Below, piece by piece: positions 8,398 through 16,412 of a stretch of DNA of 33,968 nucleotides (position 1 is its first letter; each line of letters begins with the position of its first letter). Both the position numbers and the translations under genes were made by a program. This stretch comes from Bacteroidales bacterium (GTDB lineage: Bacteria > Bacteroidota > Bacteroidia > Bacteroidales > JAIOZK01): contig JAIPBS010000043.1 in the NCBI GenBank assembly GCA_021738625.1, positions 1 through 33,968 on the forward strand, written 5' to 3'. Below the pieces are notes generated by a model. The model did no database searches and was not told the origin of the DNA. It was given only the letters and a program-made list of their open reading frames with translations.

Positions 8398-9474
8398 ATG
8401 GAAGCCGGGCACGGACAATACAAGCTTTTTGAAGACACCTTCAGCTTTTACAATGCGATGCTTGAGGATTTCGAGCGGGCCGAAAAATACATTTACATTG
8501 AGATGTACAGGATGCTGCAGGACAGCATTGGCATGAAGGTTCGCAACCTTTTGGCGCGAAAGGCAAAAGAAGGCCTTGAGGTGAAGATCCTGCTGGATTC
8601 ATGGGGCGCCGCCCCCATCTCCTATGGCTTTTTCAGGGATGTTATCCTTCATGGTGGAGAATTGCGTTTTTTTGAAAAGATCAAAATCAATTTCGACTTC
8701 TTCACCCGGAGCCACAGAAGAAATCACCGTAAGATTATCGTGATTGACGATAAGATCTCTTACATCGGATCTTCCAATATTACAGACTATAATATCGATT
8801 GGAAAGAACTTATTTTGCGCATTGAGGGCGATCTGGCTTTTTCTTTCAGAAGGGTGTTTTTGCAGGATTTCAGGATTTACAACAAATATGTTTTTGATAA
8901 AGTCAGATATAGCCGGCCCATCAAATATGAAAACCTGGAGCTGATCCGGGATGTTCCTTCCATTACCCTTAAACGTATCAACAAACGTTTTTTGCAACTG
9001 ATCAAAAAAGCCAATAAGCAGATTTACATAGAAACACCCTATTTCATCCCAGGCTTTTTATTGAGAAAGGCCCTGAGTGAGGCCGCAAAACGAGGGGTGA
9101 ACGTGGTTGTGATTATCCCCAGGCATTCGGATGTCGGACTGGTGGACATTTTAAGAAACAAATACCTGGGGCCCATGTCAAAAAACGGAGTGAATTTCCG
9201 GTATTATACACCGAACAACCTGCATGCGAAAGCCATGCTGATCGACGACAAGATCTTTTGTATCGGTTCGGCCAATTTTGACTACCGTAGCTTCAGGTAT
9301 ATGTATGAGATCGTATTGCTTGGGGAAGAGCCGCTGGTGAGCATCCAGCTGCATGATCATATCACCGAAACCTTAAAAAGCTGCAAGGAGTTCGATTATT
9401 CCAAATGGGAACGCAGACCTCTGATCAACAAATTGTTCGAATGGCTCTTATTACCTGTACGCCATTTGCTTTAA
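8398..9474 (+). CDS. Phospholipase D / cardiolipin synthase-like protein
   Basis: The 358-residue protein has two HKD catalytic motifs. The first is H110-x-K112-x4-D117 followed by GSSN, the second H276-x-K278-x4-D283 followed by GSANFDYRSF. This is the usual arrangement of bacterial cardiolipin synthases of the ClsB type, which condense phosphatidyl groups at the membrane. There is no N-terminal membrane segment, unlike ClsA, so it would associate peripherally. The start is the only ATG after an in-frame stop at 8383. Other phosphatidyl-transfer or nuclease roles in the superfamily cannot be excluded. Confidence 0.88.
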   Translation: MEAGHGQYKLFEDTFSFYNAMLEDFERAEKYIYIEMYRMLQDSIGMKVRNLLARKAKEGLEVKILLDSWGAAPISYGFFRDVILHGGELRFFEKIKINFDFFTRSHRRNHRKIIVIDDKISYIGSSNITDYNIDWKELILRIEGDLAFSFRRVFLQDFRIYNKYVFDKVRYSRPIKYENLELIRDVPSITLKRINKRFLQLIKKANKQIYIETPYFIPGFLLRKALSEAAKRGVNVVVIIPRHSDVGLVDILRNKYLGPMSKNGVNFRYYTPNNLHAKAMLIDDKIFCIGSANFDYRSFRYMYEIVLLGEEPLVSIQLHDHITETLKSCKEFDYSKWERRPLINKLFEWLLLPVRHLL

Positions 9475-9529
9475 ACCGACTAGAAAAATCTTTCAGGCTT
9501 TTTCCTCAGGCACATTGCCCGAATCTTGT

Positions 9530-9537
9530 TATCTTTG
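9530..9537 (+). promoter_or_regulatory. -7 promoter box of the ornithine aminotransferase gene
   Basis: TATCTTTG fits TAnnTTTG and lies 50 bases before the ATG. No TTG is present at the expected -33 distance. Confidence 0.5.
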
Positions 9538-9587
9538 TATAAGAATAGTAAAATCAATATTTTAACCAATTGAAAGGATAAGAGAAT

Positions 9588-10817
9588 ATGTTTACAATTG
9601 ACAATCTGACATCCAAAAAAGCAATGGAACTTGAGGGCAAATACGGAGCGCATAACTATCATCCGCTGCCGGTTGTTCTCTCAAGAGGAGAAGGCGTTCA
9701 TGTATGGGACCTGGAAGGAAAACAGTACTATGATTTTCTTTCGGCTTATTCAGCCGTAAACCAGGGACATTGCCACCCCAAGATCGTAGGTGCCCTGGTT
9801 GACCAGGCCAAAACCCTCACCTTAACTTCTCGCGCATTTTATAATGATGCGCTTGGGGTTTATGAAAAATTTATAACCGAATATTTTGGCTATGATAAAA
9901 TATTGCCCATGAACACCGGCGCCGAGGGAGACGAAACCGCCCTGAAGCTATGCCGGAAATGGGCCTATCAGAAAAAAGGCGTTCCTGAAAACGAAGCCAA
10001 GATCATTGTTTGTGAAAACAATTTCCATGGAAGGACCATCACGGTGGTTTCCATGTCGACCGACCCGGAGGCCCGCAAAGATTATGGCCCCTACACCCCG
10101 GGTTTTGTCACCATTCCTTATAATGACCTGGATGCGCTGGAAAAAGCACTGGAAGATCCGAATGTGGCAGGTTTTCTTGTAGAACCCATTCAGGGAGAAG
10201 CAGGTGTGTATGTGCCGGATGAAGGCTATATCAAAAAAGCCTATGATATGTGCAAAGCCAAAAATGTGCTTTTCATTGCCGATGAGGTGCAAACCGGTAT
10301 TGCCAGAACAGGCAAGCGGCTGGCTTGTGACCACGAAGGTGTAAAGCCGGATGTTCTCATTCTGGGGAAAGCCCTTTCCGGTGGCGTATATCCGATCTCA
10401 GCCGTGCTGGCAGATGACGACATCATGCTGGTGATCAAACCCGGGGAGCATGGCTCCACATTTGGTGGCAACCCTGTTGCGGCCAAAGTAGCCATTGCCG
10501 CTTTGGAAGTGGTCAAAGAAGAAAACCTGGCCGAGCAGGCACAGGAACTGGGTCAGATCTTTAGGAATGAACTCAAAAAGATCCAATCGGATATGATCGA
10601 ACTGGTCCGTGGTAAAGGACTGCTTAACGCAATTGTGATCAGGCCTAAAGGAGATAAAAAGGCCTGGGATGTTTGTGTGAAGATGGCTGAGAACGGTTTG
10701 CTTGCCAAACCGACCCACAACCATATCATCCGATTCGCACCTCCGCTTGTGATCAGCAAGGAGCAGATCATGGAAGCCGTTGAGATCATCAAGAAATCAA
10801 TTTTGTCCTTTGGATGA
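9588..10817 (+). CDS. rocD: Ornithine--oxo-acid aminotransferase
   Basis: A class III PLP-dependent aminotransferase of 409 residues that moves the delta-amino group of ornithine to 2-oxoglutarate, giving glutamate semialdehyde. The N-terminal [20 protein letters not shown] is characteristic of ornithine aminotransferases. PLP site elements are [12 protein letters not shown] (109-120), [13 protein letters not shown], and the Schiff-base Lys261 in [13 protein letters not shown]. Length is standard. The GAAAGGA stretch upstream may serve as a ribosome site. It is a single-gene unit with its own -7 box and a terminator shared with sodA. Confidence 0.93.
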   Translation: MFTIDNLTSKKAMELEGKYGAHNYHPLPVVLSRGEGVHVWDLEGKQYYDFLSAYSAVNQGHCHPKIVGALVDQAKTLTLTSRAFYNDALGVYEKFITEYFGYDKILPMNTGAEGDETALKLCRKWAYQKKGVPENEAKIIVCENNFHGRTITVVSMSTDPEARKDYGPYTPGFVTIPYNDLDALEKALEDPNVAGFLVEPIQGEAGVYVPDEGYIKKAYDMCKAKNVLFIADEVQTGIARTGKRLACDHEGVKPDVLILGKALSGGVYPISAVLADDDIMLVIKPGEHGSTFGGNPVAAKVAIAALEVVKEENLAEQAQELGQIFRNELKKIQSDMIELVRGKGLLNAIVIRPKGDKKAWDVCVKMAENGLLAKPTHNHIIRFAPPLVISKEQIMEAVEIIKKSILSFG

Positions 10818-10917
10818 TGATTGTGCATAGGTTCGTGCGTGGAATTACAAAACGAAAATAAGCCACCAACACGAACAAGAGAATAAGGCAATTAACAGTA
10901 GTTTTATTTATACCATT

Positions 10918-10953
10918 AAAAAAACCTGCCCCAATCTGGTGGCAGGTTTTTTT
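10918..10953. terminator. Bidirectional terminator between rocD and sodA
   Basis: AAAACCTGCC (10921-10930) pairs with GGCAGGTTTT (10941-10950). There is an A-run on the left and a T-run on the right, so it works for the convergent plus-strand rocD and minus-strand sodA. Confidence 0.88.
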
Positions 10954-10985
10954 GCGCAACTACTTACTAATAAAAAGCTTAGCTA

Positions 10986-11603
10986 TCAACCAATTTGATC
11001 AAAATTGTTTTCGACTTCTTTCCAGTTTACCAGTTTCCAGAATGCTTCGATGTAAGCGGGACGACGGTTCTGGTAATTCAGGTAATAGGCATGTTCCCAA
11101 ACATCCAGTCCCAGGATAGGTTGTCCCTGGCACTCTGAAACATCCATCATGGGATTGTCCTGGTTTGGCGTGGAGCAAACGATCAGCTTACCGTCTTTCA
11201 CTGCCAGCCAGGCCCAGCCGCTACCAAAACGTGTGGCGGCCACCTGTGAAAATTCTTCCTTGAATGCATCAAAAGAACCAAATGTTTTACTAATTTCTTC
11301 CGCCAGCCTGCCGGATGGTTGCCCACCTCCATTTGGCGATAAAATCTTCCAGAATAAACTGTGGTTCCAGTGTCCACCGCCATTGTTTCTCACAGCAACA
11401 GGATGCTTGCTGATGTTGGCAAACATAGCTTCCAGGCTCTGGTTTTCCATATCGCTGTCCTTTACCGCATTCATCAGTTTATCATAATAAGCTTTGTGGT
11501 GCTTGCTGTAATGAAGCTCCATGGTTTGCTTGTCGATATGCGGCTCAAGCGCATCGTATGCATAAGGTAATTCCGGGAATTTAAGTTCTTTAACTGTACT
11601 CAT
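10986..11603 (-). CDS. sodA: Superoxide dismutase, Mn-type
   Basis: This 205-residue enzyme dismutates superoxide to oxygen and peroxide. All four metal ligands are visible: His31 (ELHYSKHH), His81 ([11 protein letters not shown]), Asp167 and His171 ([11 protein letters not shown]). The outer-sphere glutamine in PNQDNPMM and the GG before HWNHSLFW favour the manganese or cambialistic type over strict iron. There is no signal peptide, so it is cytoplasmic. It is a single gene ending at the shared terminator. Confidence 0.93.
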   Translation of the reverse strand: MSTVKELKFPELPYAYDALEPHIDKQTMELHYSKHHKAYYDKLMNAVKDSDMENQSLEAMFANISKHPVAVRNNGGGHWNHSLFWKILSPNGGGQPSGRLAEEISKTFGSFDAFKEEFSQVAATRFGSGWAWLAVKDGKLIVCSTPNQDNPMMDVSECQGQPILGLDVWEHAYYLNYQNRRPAYIEAFWKLVNWKEVENNFDQIG

Positions 11604-11734
11604 ATGTCAAATCTATTTTTTTGTTTTACAAACTATTTTTATTTAGACTGCCTCTTAATAACAAAACACATGCCATGAATGTTCAGTTAGGGTTATTGAT
11701 GTAATGATCGGTTACAAACGTAAGGGGATTCCTC

Positions 11735-11762
11735 GCTTGATCCCGAAAAATCGGGATCAAGC
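11735..11762. repeat. REP-like palindrome
   Basis: A perfect 12-bp stem GCTTGATCCCGA / TCGGGATCAAGC with an AAAA loop is flanked by imperfectly paired ATTCC (left) and GGAAT (right). The wording resembles dispersed extragenic palindromes common in Bacteroidota and related genomes. It lies in the gap between divergent sodA and obgE. Confidence 0.55.
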
Positions 11763-11796
11763 TACGGAATGATAGTTCTTGAGTGTTGTGAAGGGG

Positions 11797-11843
11797 CGGG
11801 CGGGTTGTGTGGCGGAATCCGCCACACAACCCGCCCGTTTTTT
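11797..11843 (+). terminator. Very long perfect hairpin with T-run just before the obgE promoter
   Basis: A 19-bp perfect GC-rich stem (11797-11815 with 11819-11837) and a three-base AAT loop is followed by TTTTTT. It has the form of a strong plus-strand terminator, but no plus-strand gene lies upstream after rocD's own terminator. The obgE -7 box begins two bases after the T-run. Confidence 0.6.
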
Positions 11844-11844
11844 C

Positions 11845-11852
11845 TATCTTTG
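11845..11852 (+). promoter_or_regulatory. -7 promoter box of obgE
   Basis: TATCTTTG fits TAnnTTTG and lies 21 bases before the obgE ATG. The -33 region would fall inside the preceding hairpin. Confidence 0.5.
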
Positions 11853-11873
11853 TATTGTAAAAAACTCAGGAAC

Positions 11874-12866
11874 ATGGCCAATCCCAACTTTGTCGATTAT
11901 GTAAAGATCAATTGCCGCTCGGGTAAAGGCGGGGCGGGTTCTGCACATTTGCGCCGTGAAAAGTTCGTACCCAAAGGCGGCCCTGACGGCGGCGACGGAG
12001 GCCGTGGCGGACATGTGATCATGAAAGGCAACAGCCAGCTGTGGACCTTATTGCACCTAAAATATACCAGGCACATCAAGGCCGGCAGCGGGCAGGCAGG
12101 CGGCAGGCAAACCTCCACCGGGGCCAGCGGCGAAGATAAGGTCATCGAAGTTCCCCTGGGAACCGTTGCCAAAGCAGCAGATAGCGAGGAGATCCTGTGC
12201 GAGATCACCGAAGATGGCGAAACCAAAGTATTGCTGGAAGGCGGCAAGGGCGGTCTGGGCAACGTACATTTCAAATCGGCCACCAACCAGACGCCCCGCT
12301 CCGCCCAACCTGGCGAACAGGGACAGGAAGCATGGATCGTGATGGAACTGAAGCTGCTGGCCGATGTCGGACTGGTGGGTTTCCCCAATGCCGGCAAATC
12401 CACCCTCTTGTCGGTGGTTTCGGCCGCCAAACCCGAAATAGCCGAATACCCCTTCACCACGCTGAGGCCCAACCTGGGCATTGTATCCTATCGCGATCAC
12501 CGTTCATTCGTGATGGCCGACATCCCCGGCATCATCGAAAATGCACATCGCGGAAAGGGTCTTGGCTTGCGTTTTCTCAGGCATATCGAACGCAATGCCG
12601 TTTTGTTGTTTATGGTGCCCGCCGACGCCAACGACATTGGCGAGGAATATAAAATCCTGCTCAACGAATTGAAACAATACAACCCCGAACTGCTCGACAA
12701 ACCACGTGTTTTGGCCGTCACCAAATCCGACCTGCTGGATGAAGAACTCACCGGGATGATCCGCAAAGGACTACCGGACATCCCTCATGTTTTCATATCT
12801 TCGGTGGCGCAAAAAGGCCTTAACAAGATGAAAGACATGATCTGGAAAAACATAACCGGCGATTGA
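11874..12866 (+). CDS. obgE: Obg-family ribosome-assembly GTPase
   Basis: Obg GTPases act in late 50S ribosome assembly and stress control. The 330-residue protein shows the glycine-rich Obg fold (about 1-160, with [20 protein letters not shown] and GGDGGRGG). The GTPase domain follows: G1 GFPNAGKST (169-177), G3 DIPG (216-219), G4 TKSD and a G5-like SSVAQKGL. The C-terminal OCT domain of some Firmicutes forms is absent, which is normal here. The start is the ATG at 11874 ([12 protein letters not shown]); the frame is open further upstream but runs through the hairpin. The next gene starts six bases after the stop. Confidence 0.94.
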   Translation: MANPNFVDYVKINCRSGKGGAGSAHLRREKFVPKGGPDGGDGGRGGHVIMKGNSQLWTLLHLKYTRHIKAGSGQAGGRQTSTGASGEDKVIEVPLGTVAKAADSEEILCEITEDGETKVLLEGGKGGLGNVHFKSATNQTPRSAQPGEQGQEAWIVMELKLLADVGLVGFPNAGKSTLLSVVSAAKPEIAEYPFTTLRPNLGIVSYRDHRSFVMADIPGIIENAHRGKGLGLRFLRHIERNAVLLFMVPADANDIGEEYKILLNELKQYNPELLDKPRVLAVTKSDLLDEELTGMIRKGLPDIPHVFISSVAQKGLNKMKDMIWKNITGD

Positions 12867-12872
12867 TCTCTC

Positions 12873-14507
12873 ATGGGAAAACGCATCGAAAAACAAACAA
12901 AAATCCAGTCATCTTCCAAAAGCGGAAAGATCACCTGGCTGACCCTTACAGGATTGTTGATGATCACCATCATCGTTTTTTCATCTTCCCTTAAAAATGA
13001 AATTCTCTATGGCTGGGATGACGGGGTGTACATCGAAGACAACCATGTGCAAAACCTTTCATTCAAAAACATCGGACATTATTTCTCAAATTATTACCTG
13101 GGCATGTACCAGCCGCTGGCTGTGCTGAGCTTTGGGATCAACTACGCCCTTTCGGGCGACAGTACGACTTCCTATCATTTCATCAACCTTTTGTTGCATT
13201 TGCTGAACGTGTTCCTGGTTTTCAAATTGATCAAAAGTATTTCAAATAAGGACCTGACCGCTTTCCTGGTGGCCCTGCTGTTCGCCATCCATCCCATGCA
13301 TGTGGAGTCGGTCAGCTGGATTGCCACCCGCTCCAATCTTTTGTATTCGGCTTTCTTTTTACTGGCATTGATCAGTTACCGGAAATACCTCGAAAACCCG
13401 GAAAGCAAGACGCAGTTGTTACTTACTTATCTTTGGTTTTTGTTGTCGCTTTTCTCCAAATCCATGGCGGTAACCCTGCCTCTTATACTTTTGCTGTTTG
13501 ATTATCTGATTGATAAAAAGATCATCTGGAAGAAGATCATCGAAAAGATCCCTTTCTTTTTACTTTCGTTGATTTTCGGGTTGATTGCCATCAAGGCGGC
13601 GTCCACCTCCGGGCATATCGAGAATCTGCAACTGGAGTACAGCTTTATCGATCGCATTTTTCTGGTTTCCTATGCCCTGGTGTTTTATATCTTCAAGCTT
13701 TTCTTTCCTTTTCATCTTTCTGCCATATACACCTATCCTGATAAAATTAACGGCATGTTGCCGTGGGAATATTATGCCTCACTGGTAGTGGTGATCCTGC
13801 TTGTTGTTTGGATGGCAAGAATGAAAAACAACCGGCGGATTTTTATTTTCGGGACTTTGTTTTTCGTGTCCTGCCTTTCAGTGGTACTGCCGGTGGTCTG
13901 GTCAAGAATTTTCATCACCGCCGACCGATATACCTACATTGCCTATATCGGGATTTTCTTCATCATCGCAAAGCTGATCACAATGCTTTTTGAAAACAAA
14001 TCCATGAAAGCACGAAAATGGCGGCCCTTTGTTAGCGGATTGCTGGTCATTTATTTGCTGTTCTTTACAGTAAAATCCTACCAGCGCAATCATTACTGGA
14101 AAGATACGGATACCTTGCTCACACATGTGATCCAACACGGAAAAACGAAGGAGGATGTGGCCGCCGGATATTTCTACCGCGGCAGCCTGGAAGATTCCAG
14201 GCAGAACTTCAGGAAGGCTTTTGAGGATTATTCCAGTGCCCTGCAATACAATCCGGAATACACCCTGGCTTACAACAACCGCGGAATCATAAAAGGCAGG
14301 ATGCAGGATTTCGAAGGGGCTCTGCAGGATTTCAAAGAGGCCATTGCCAACAAGCCCGATTATGCCGAAGCATACTACAATAGTGGCATTGCGCAATATC
14401 AACTTCAGCATTTGGAAGCGGCCTGCCGGGATTGGCAGCAGGCGCTTGGTTTGGGATTCGGGCAGGCTGCGCAGCCACTGAAACAGTATTGCAGCTTTAG
14501 GAATTAG
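12873..14507 (+). CDS. Polytopic membrane protein with C-terminal TPR repeats (GT-C/TMTC-like)
   Basis: The 544-residue protein has about ten membrane segments in its first ~410 residues, beginning ITWLTLTGLLMITIIVFSSS. An acidic pair (GWDDGVYI) sits in the first large loop, as in GT-C fold glycosyltransferases. The last ~110 residues hold about three tetratricopeptide repeats (AYNNRGIIKGRMQDFEGALQ, AYYNSGIAQYQLQHLEAACR). This layout resembles the TMTC/PMT-like proteins that transfer sugars, but the substrate is unknown. It starts six bases after the obgE stop, so it is co-transcribed. Confidence 0.75.
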   Translation: MGKRIEKQTKIQSSSKSGKITWLTLTGLLMITIIVFSSSLKNEILYGWDDGVYIEDNHVQNLSFKNIGHYFSNYYLGMYQPLAVLSFGINYALSGDSTTSYHFINLLLHLLNVFLVFKLIKSISNKDLTAFLVALLFAIHPMHVESVSWIATRSNLLYSAFFLLALISYRKYLENPESKTQLLLTYLWFLLSLFSKSMAVTLPLILLLFDYLIDKKIIWKKIIEKIPFFLLSLIFGLIAIKAASTSGHIENLQLEYSFIDRIFLVSYALVFYIFKLFFPFHLSAIYTYPDKINGMLPWEYYASLVVVILLVVWMARMKNNRRIFIFGTLFFVSCLSVVLPVVWSRIFITADRYTYIAYIGIFFIIAKLITMLFENKSMKARKWRPFVSGLLVIYLLFFTVKSYQRNHYWKDTDTLLTHVIQHGKTKEDVAAGYFYRGSLEDSRQNFRKAFEDYSSALQYNPEYTLAYNNRGIIKGRMQDFEGALQDFKEAIANKPDYAEAYYNSGIAQYQLQHLEAACRDWQQALGLGFGQAAQPLKQYCSFRN

Positions 14508-14526
14508 CGGTCTGTGAAATATAACT

Positions 14527-14534
14527 TATTTTTG
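14527..14534 (+). promoter_or_regulatory. -7 promoter box before the PAP2 gene
   Basis: TATTTTTG fits TAnnTTTG and lies 26 bases before the ATG. No -33 TTG is at the right distance. Confidence 0.4.
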
Positions 14535-14559
14535 AAAGCCGAAATTCAAAGGTCATCCG

Positions 14560-15132
14560 ATGCTTGAACAACTGATCGAAATAGACAAAGAACTTTTCCT
14601 TTATCTGAATGGATTGCACAAGCCGTTCCTAAACCAGTTAATGTTTTACATTAGTGAAAAATGGATATGGGTTCCGCTTTATGCTTTTTTCGTTTACCTG
14701 ATGTGGACAAGATATAGAAAGCATTTCTGGATTACTTTGATCGGTGCGGCAGTGTTGGTTACCCTCAGCGATCAGATCCATTTGCACCTGTTTAAAAATG
14801 CGTTCGAGCGTTTGCGTCCCACCTACGATCCGGCCATACAGCATATGGTTCACACGGTCAACAATTACCGGGGCGGGCAGTATGGATTTGTTTCGGGGCA
14901 TGCAACCAATTCCTTTGCCGTAGCCACTTTTGTATCGGTGCTGCTGGCCGGCAAATACAAATGGCTCACTCCGCTGGTATTGTTCTGGGCTGCACTGGTT
15001 TCTTATAGCCGCATTTACCTGGGTGTGCATTTCCCCGGCGACATACTCGGCGGCATGCTGCTCGGCAGTTTCCTGGGAATTTTGATCGGAGTGATTTGTA
15101 AGATCATATTGGTGAAAAAAACATCCTCCTGA
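14560..15132 (+). CDS. PAP2-family membrane phosphatase
   Basis: A 190-residue membrane phosphatase with all three PAP2 motifs: K79-x6-R86-P87 (KNAFERLRP), S112-G113-H114 (FVSGHATNS), and S150-R151-x5-H157-x3-D161 (SRIYLGVHFPGD). There are five or six membrane helices. Enzymes of this type remove phosphate from undecaprenyl pyrophosphate, phosphatidylglycerol phosphate or phosphatidate at the membrane; which one applies is not decided by the sequence. It has its own -7 box 52 bases after the preceding gene. Confidence 0.88.
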   Translation: MLEQLIEIDKELFLYLNGLHKPFLNQLMFYISEKWIWVPLYAFFVYLMWTRYRKHFWITLIGAAVLVTLSDQIHLHLFKNAFERLRPTYDPAIQHMVHTVNNYRGGQYGFVSGHATNSFAVATFVSVLLAGKYKWLTPLVLFWAALVSYSRIYLGVHFPGDILGGMLLGSFLGILIGVICKIILVKKTSS

Positions 15133-15159
15133 AAACTCAGTCAGATATTTTCTTGAAAA

Positions 15160-15223
15160 TTTACGGTTAACCGTAAAAATTAGCTCTAATTTTTATGGTT
15201 GACCATAAAATTTTATATATTTG
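15160..15223 (+). promoter_or_regulatory. Tandem palindromic operators and -7 box of the AAA_14 ATPase gene
   Basis: A perfect 18-bp palindrome TTTACGGTTAACCGTAAA (15160-15177) is followed by TTTTATGGT-TG-ACCATAAAA (15191-15210). The two share the half-site TTTAyGGT and their centres are 32 bases apart, about three helical turns. A -7 box TATATTTG (15216-15223) begins five bases after the second palindrome and 21 bases before the ATG. This reads as a dimer-binding operator pair overlapping the promoter. Confidence 0.65.
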
Positions 15224-15236
15224 ATAAAAAATTCTG

Positions 15237-16367
15237 ATGTTGATACCTAGATCGATACAGGAAAAAATTGTTGCAGATATAGAAAAGTCCGGAAAAGTTA
15301 TTCTTATTTACGGTCCGCGACAGGCAGGTAAAACTACCTTGTCCAAACAGATCATAAAGGAAACAGGATTGAAGACATTGGCTGTAAACGCCGACCAGTT
15401 GAAATATAACGATATTCTTTCAAGCCGGGATCTTACAAAACTGAATTCACTTGTGGGAGGTTATGAACTTGTTTTCATCGATGAGGGACAGCGGGTGGAA
15501 GATATCGGTATAAATTTGAAAATCCTTCATGATGAAATACCGGAGCTTAAGGTGCTGGTTACTGGATCCTCTTCCTTTTTATTATCCGGAAGGGTCACAG
15601 AATCTTTAACAGGAAGGAAAAAAATATATACGCTTCTACCTATTTCCTACAAAGAGCTTGCATCAACAAATAATTCTTTTGAATTGCACGACCAGCTTGA
15701 GGAAAGGCTGATCTATGGCTGTTATCCTGAAGTAATCAACCTGAAAAGATACGAAGAAAAAGAAGAGTATTTGAGAGATATATCAGAATCATACATTTAT
15801 AAAGATATATTGGAACTTGAACAGATTAAATATCCCTCAAAGATCAGGGACCTTTTGCGCCTGCTTGCATATCAGGTAGATTCTCAGGTATCCATTCATG
15901 AATTGTGTAATCAGTTAAATCTTAACCGCGAAACGGTTGAACGGTATCTGCATTTGTTGGAGCAATCATTTATTATTTATAGATTATCCGCGTTCAGCAG
16001 GAACCTTAGAAAAGAAATCAGCAAATCGCATAAGTATTATTTTTACGATAATGGCATAAGGAATATACTGATAGATAATTTAAAAACACTATCTGCCAGA
16101 AACGATACCGGAGCACTATGGGAAAATTTCATACTTGCTGAAAGGAAAAAGAAACTAATGTATGAAAAGAAACATGTCAATACTTATTTCTGGCGGACAT
16201 ACTCAGGAGCCGAACTGGATTATGTTGAAGAAACCGGAGTGGATTTACAGGCATTCGAAATAAAATACGGCAAGGCAAAGGCCAAAGCTCCCCAATCATG
16301 GGTGGATAATTACAGTTCTGATTATTGCCTGATCAATCGGAACAACTATCTGGATTTTATCATCTGA
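15237..16367 (+). CDS. AAA_14 / DUF4143 family ATPase
   Basis: The 376-residue protein has Walker A GPRQAGKTT (26-34), Walker B LVFIDE (78-83), a sensor-like TGSSSFLLSG, a helical lid, then a winged-helix-like segment (ELCNQLNLNRETVERYLHLL) and the C-terminal DUF4143 nuclease-like fold (FIIYRLSAFSRN, ELDYVEE, AFEIKYGKAK). The ELDYVE...EIKYGK pattern recalls PD-(D/E)XK enzymes. Genes of this type are numerous in Bacteroidota and archaea and their role is not settled. It is more A+T-rich than its neighbours, which suggests transfer. It converges on the next gene with only 45 bases between. Confidence 0.85.
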   Translation: MLIPRSIQEKIVADIEKSGKVILIYGPRQAGKTTLSKQIIKETGLKTLAVNADQLKYNDILSSRDLTKLNSLVGGYELVFIDEGQRVEDIGINLKILHDEIPELKVLVTGSSSFLLSGRVTESLTGRKKIYTLLPISYKELASTNNSFELHDQLEERLIYGCYPEVINLKRYEEKEEYLRDISESYIYKDILELEQIKYPSKIRDLLRLLAYQVDSQVSIHELCNQLNLNRETVERYLHLLEQSFIIYRLSAFSRNLRKEISKSHKYYFYDNGIRNILIDNLKTLSARNDTGALWENFILAERKKKLMYEKKHVNTYFWRTYSGAELDYVEETGVDLQAFEIKYGKAKAKAPQSWVDNYSSDYCLINRNNYLDFII

Positions 16368-16412
16368 TTTTCACAAACTTCAAAGTGCAGACTTCAAACA
16401 CAAGATACAATA

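Noticed and set aside
11897..12481. Long antisense frame across obgE
   Set aside because: Shadow of a GC-rich, strongly coded gene; the obgE frame is certain.
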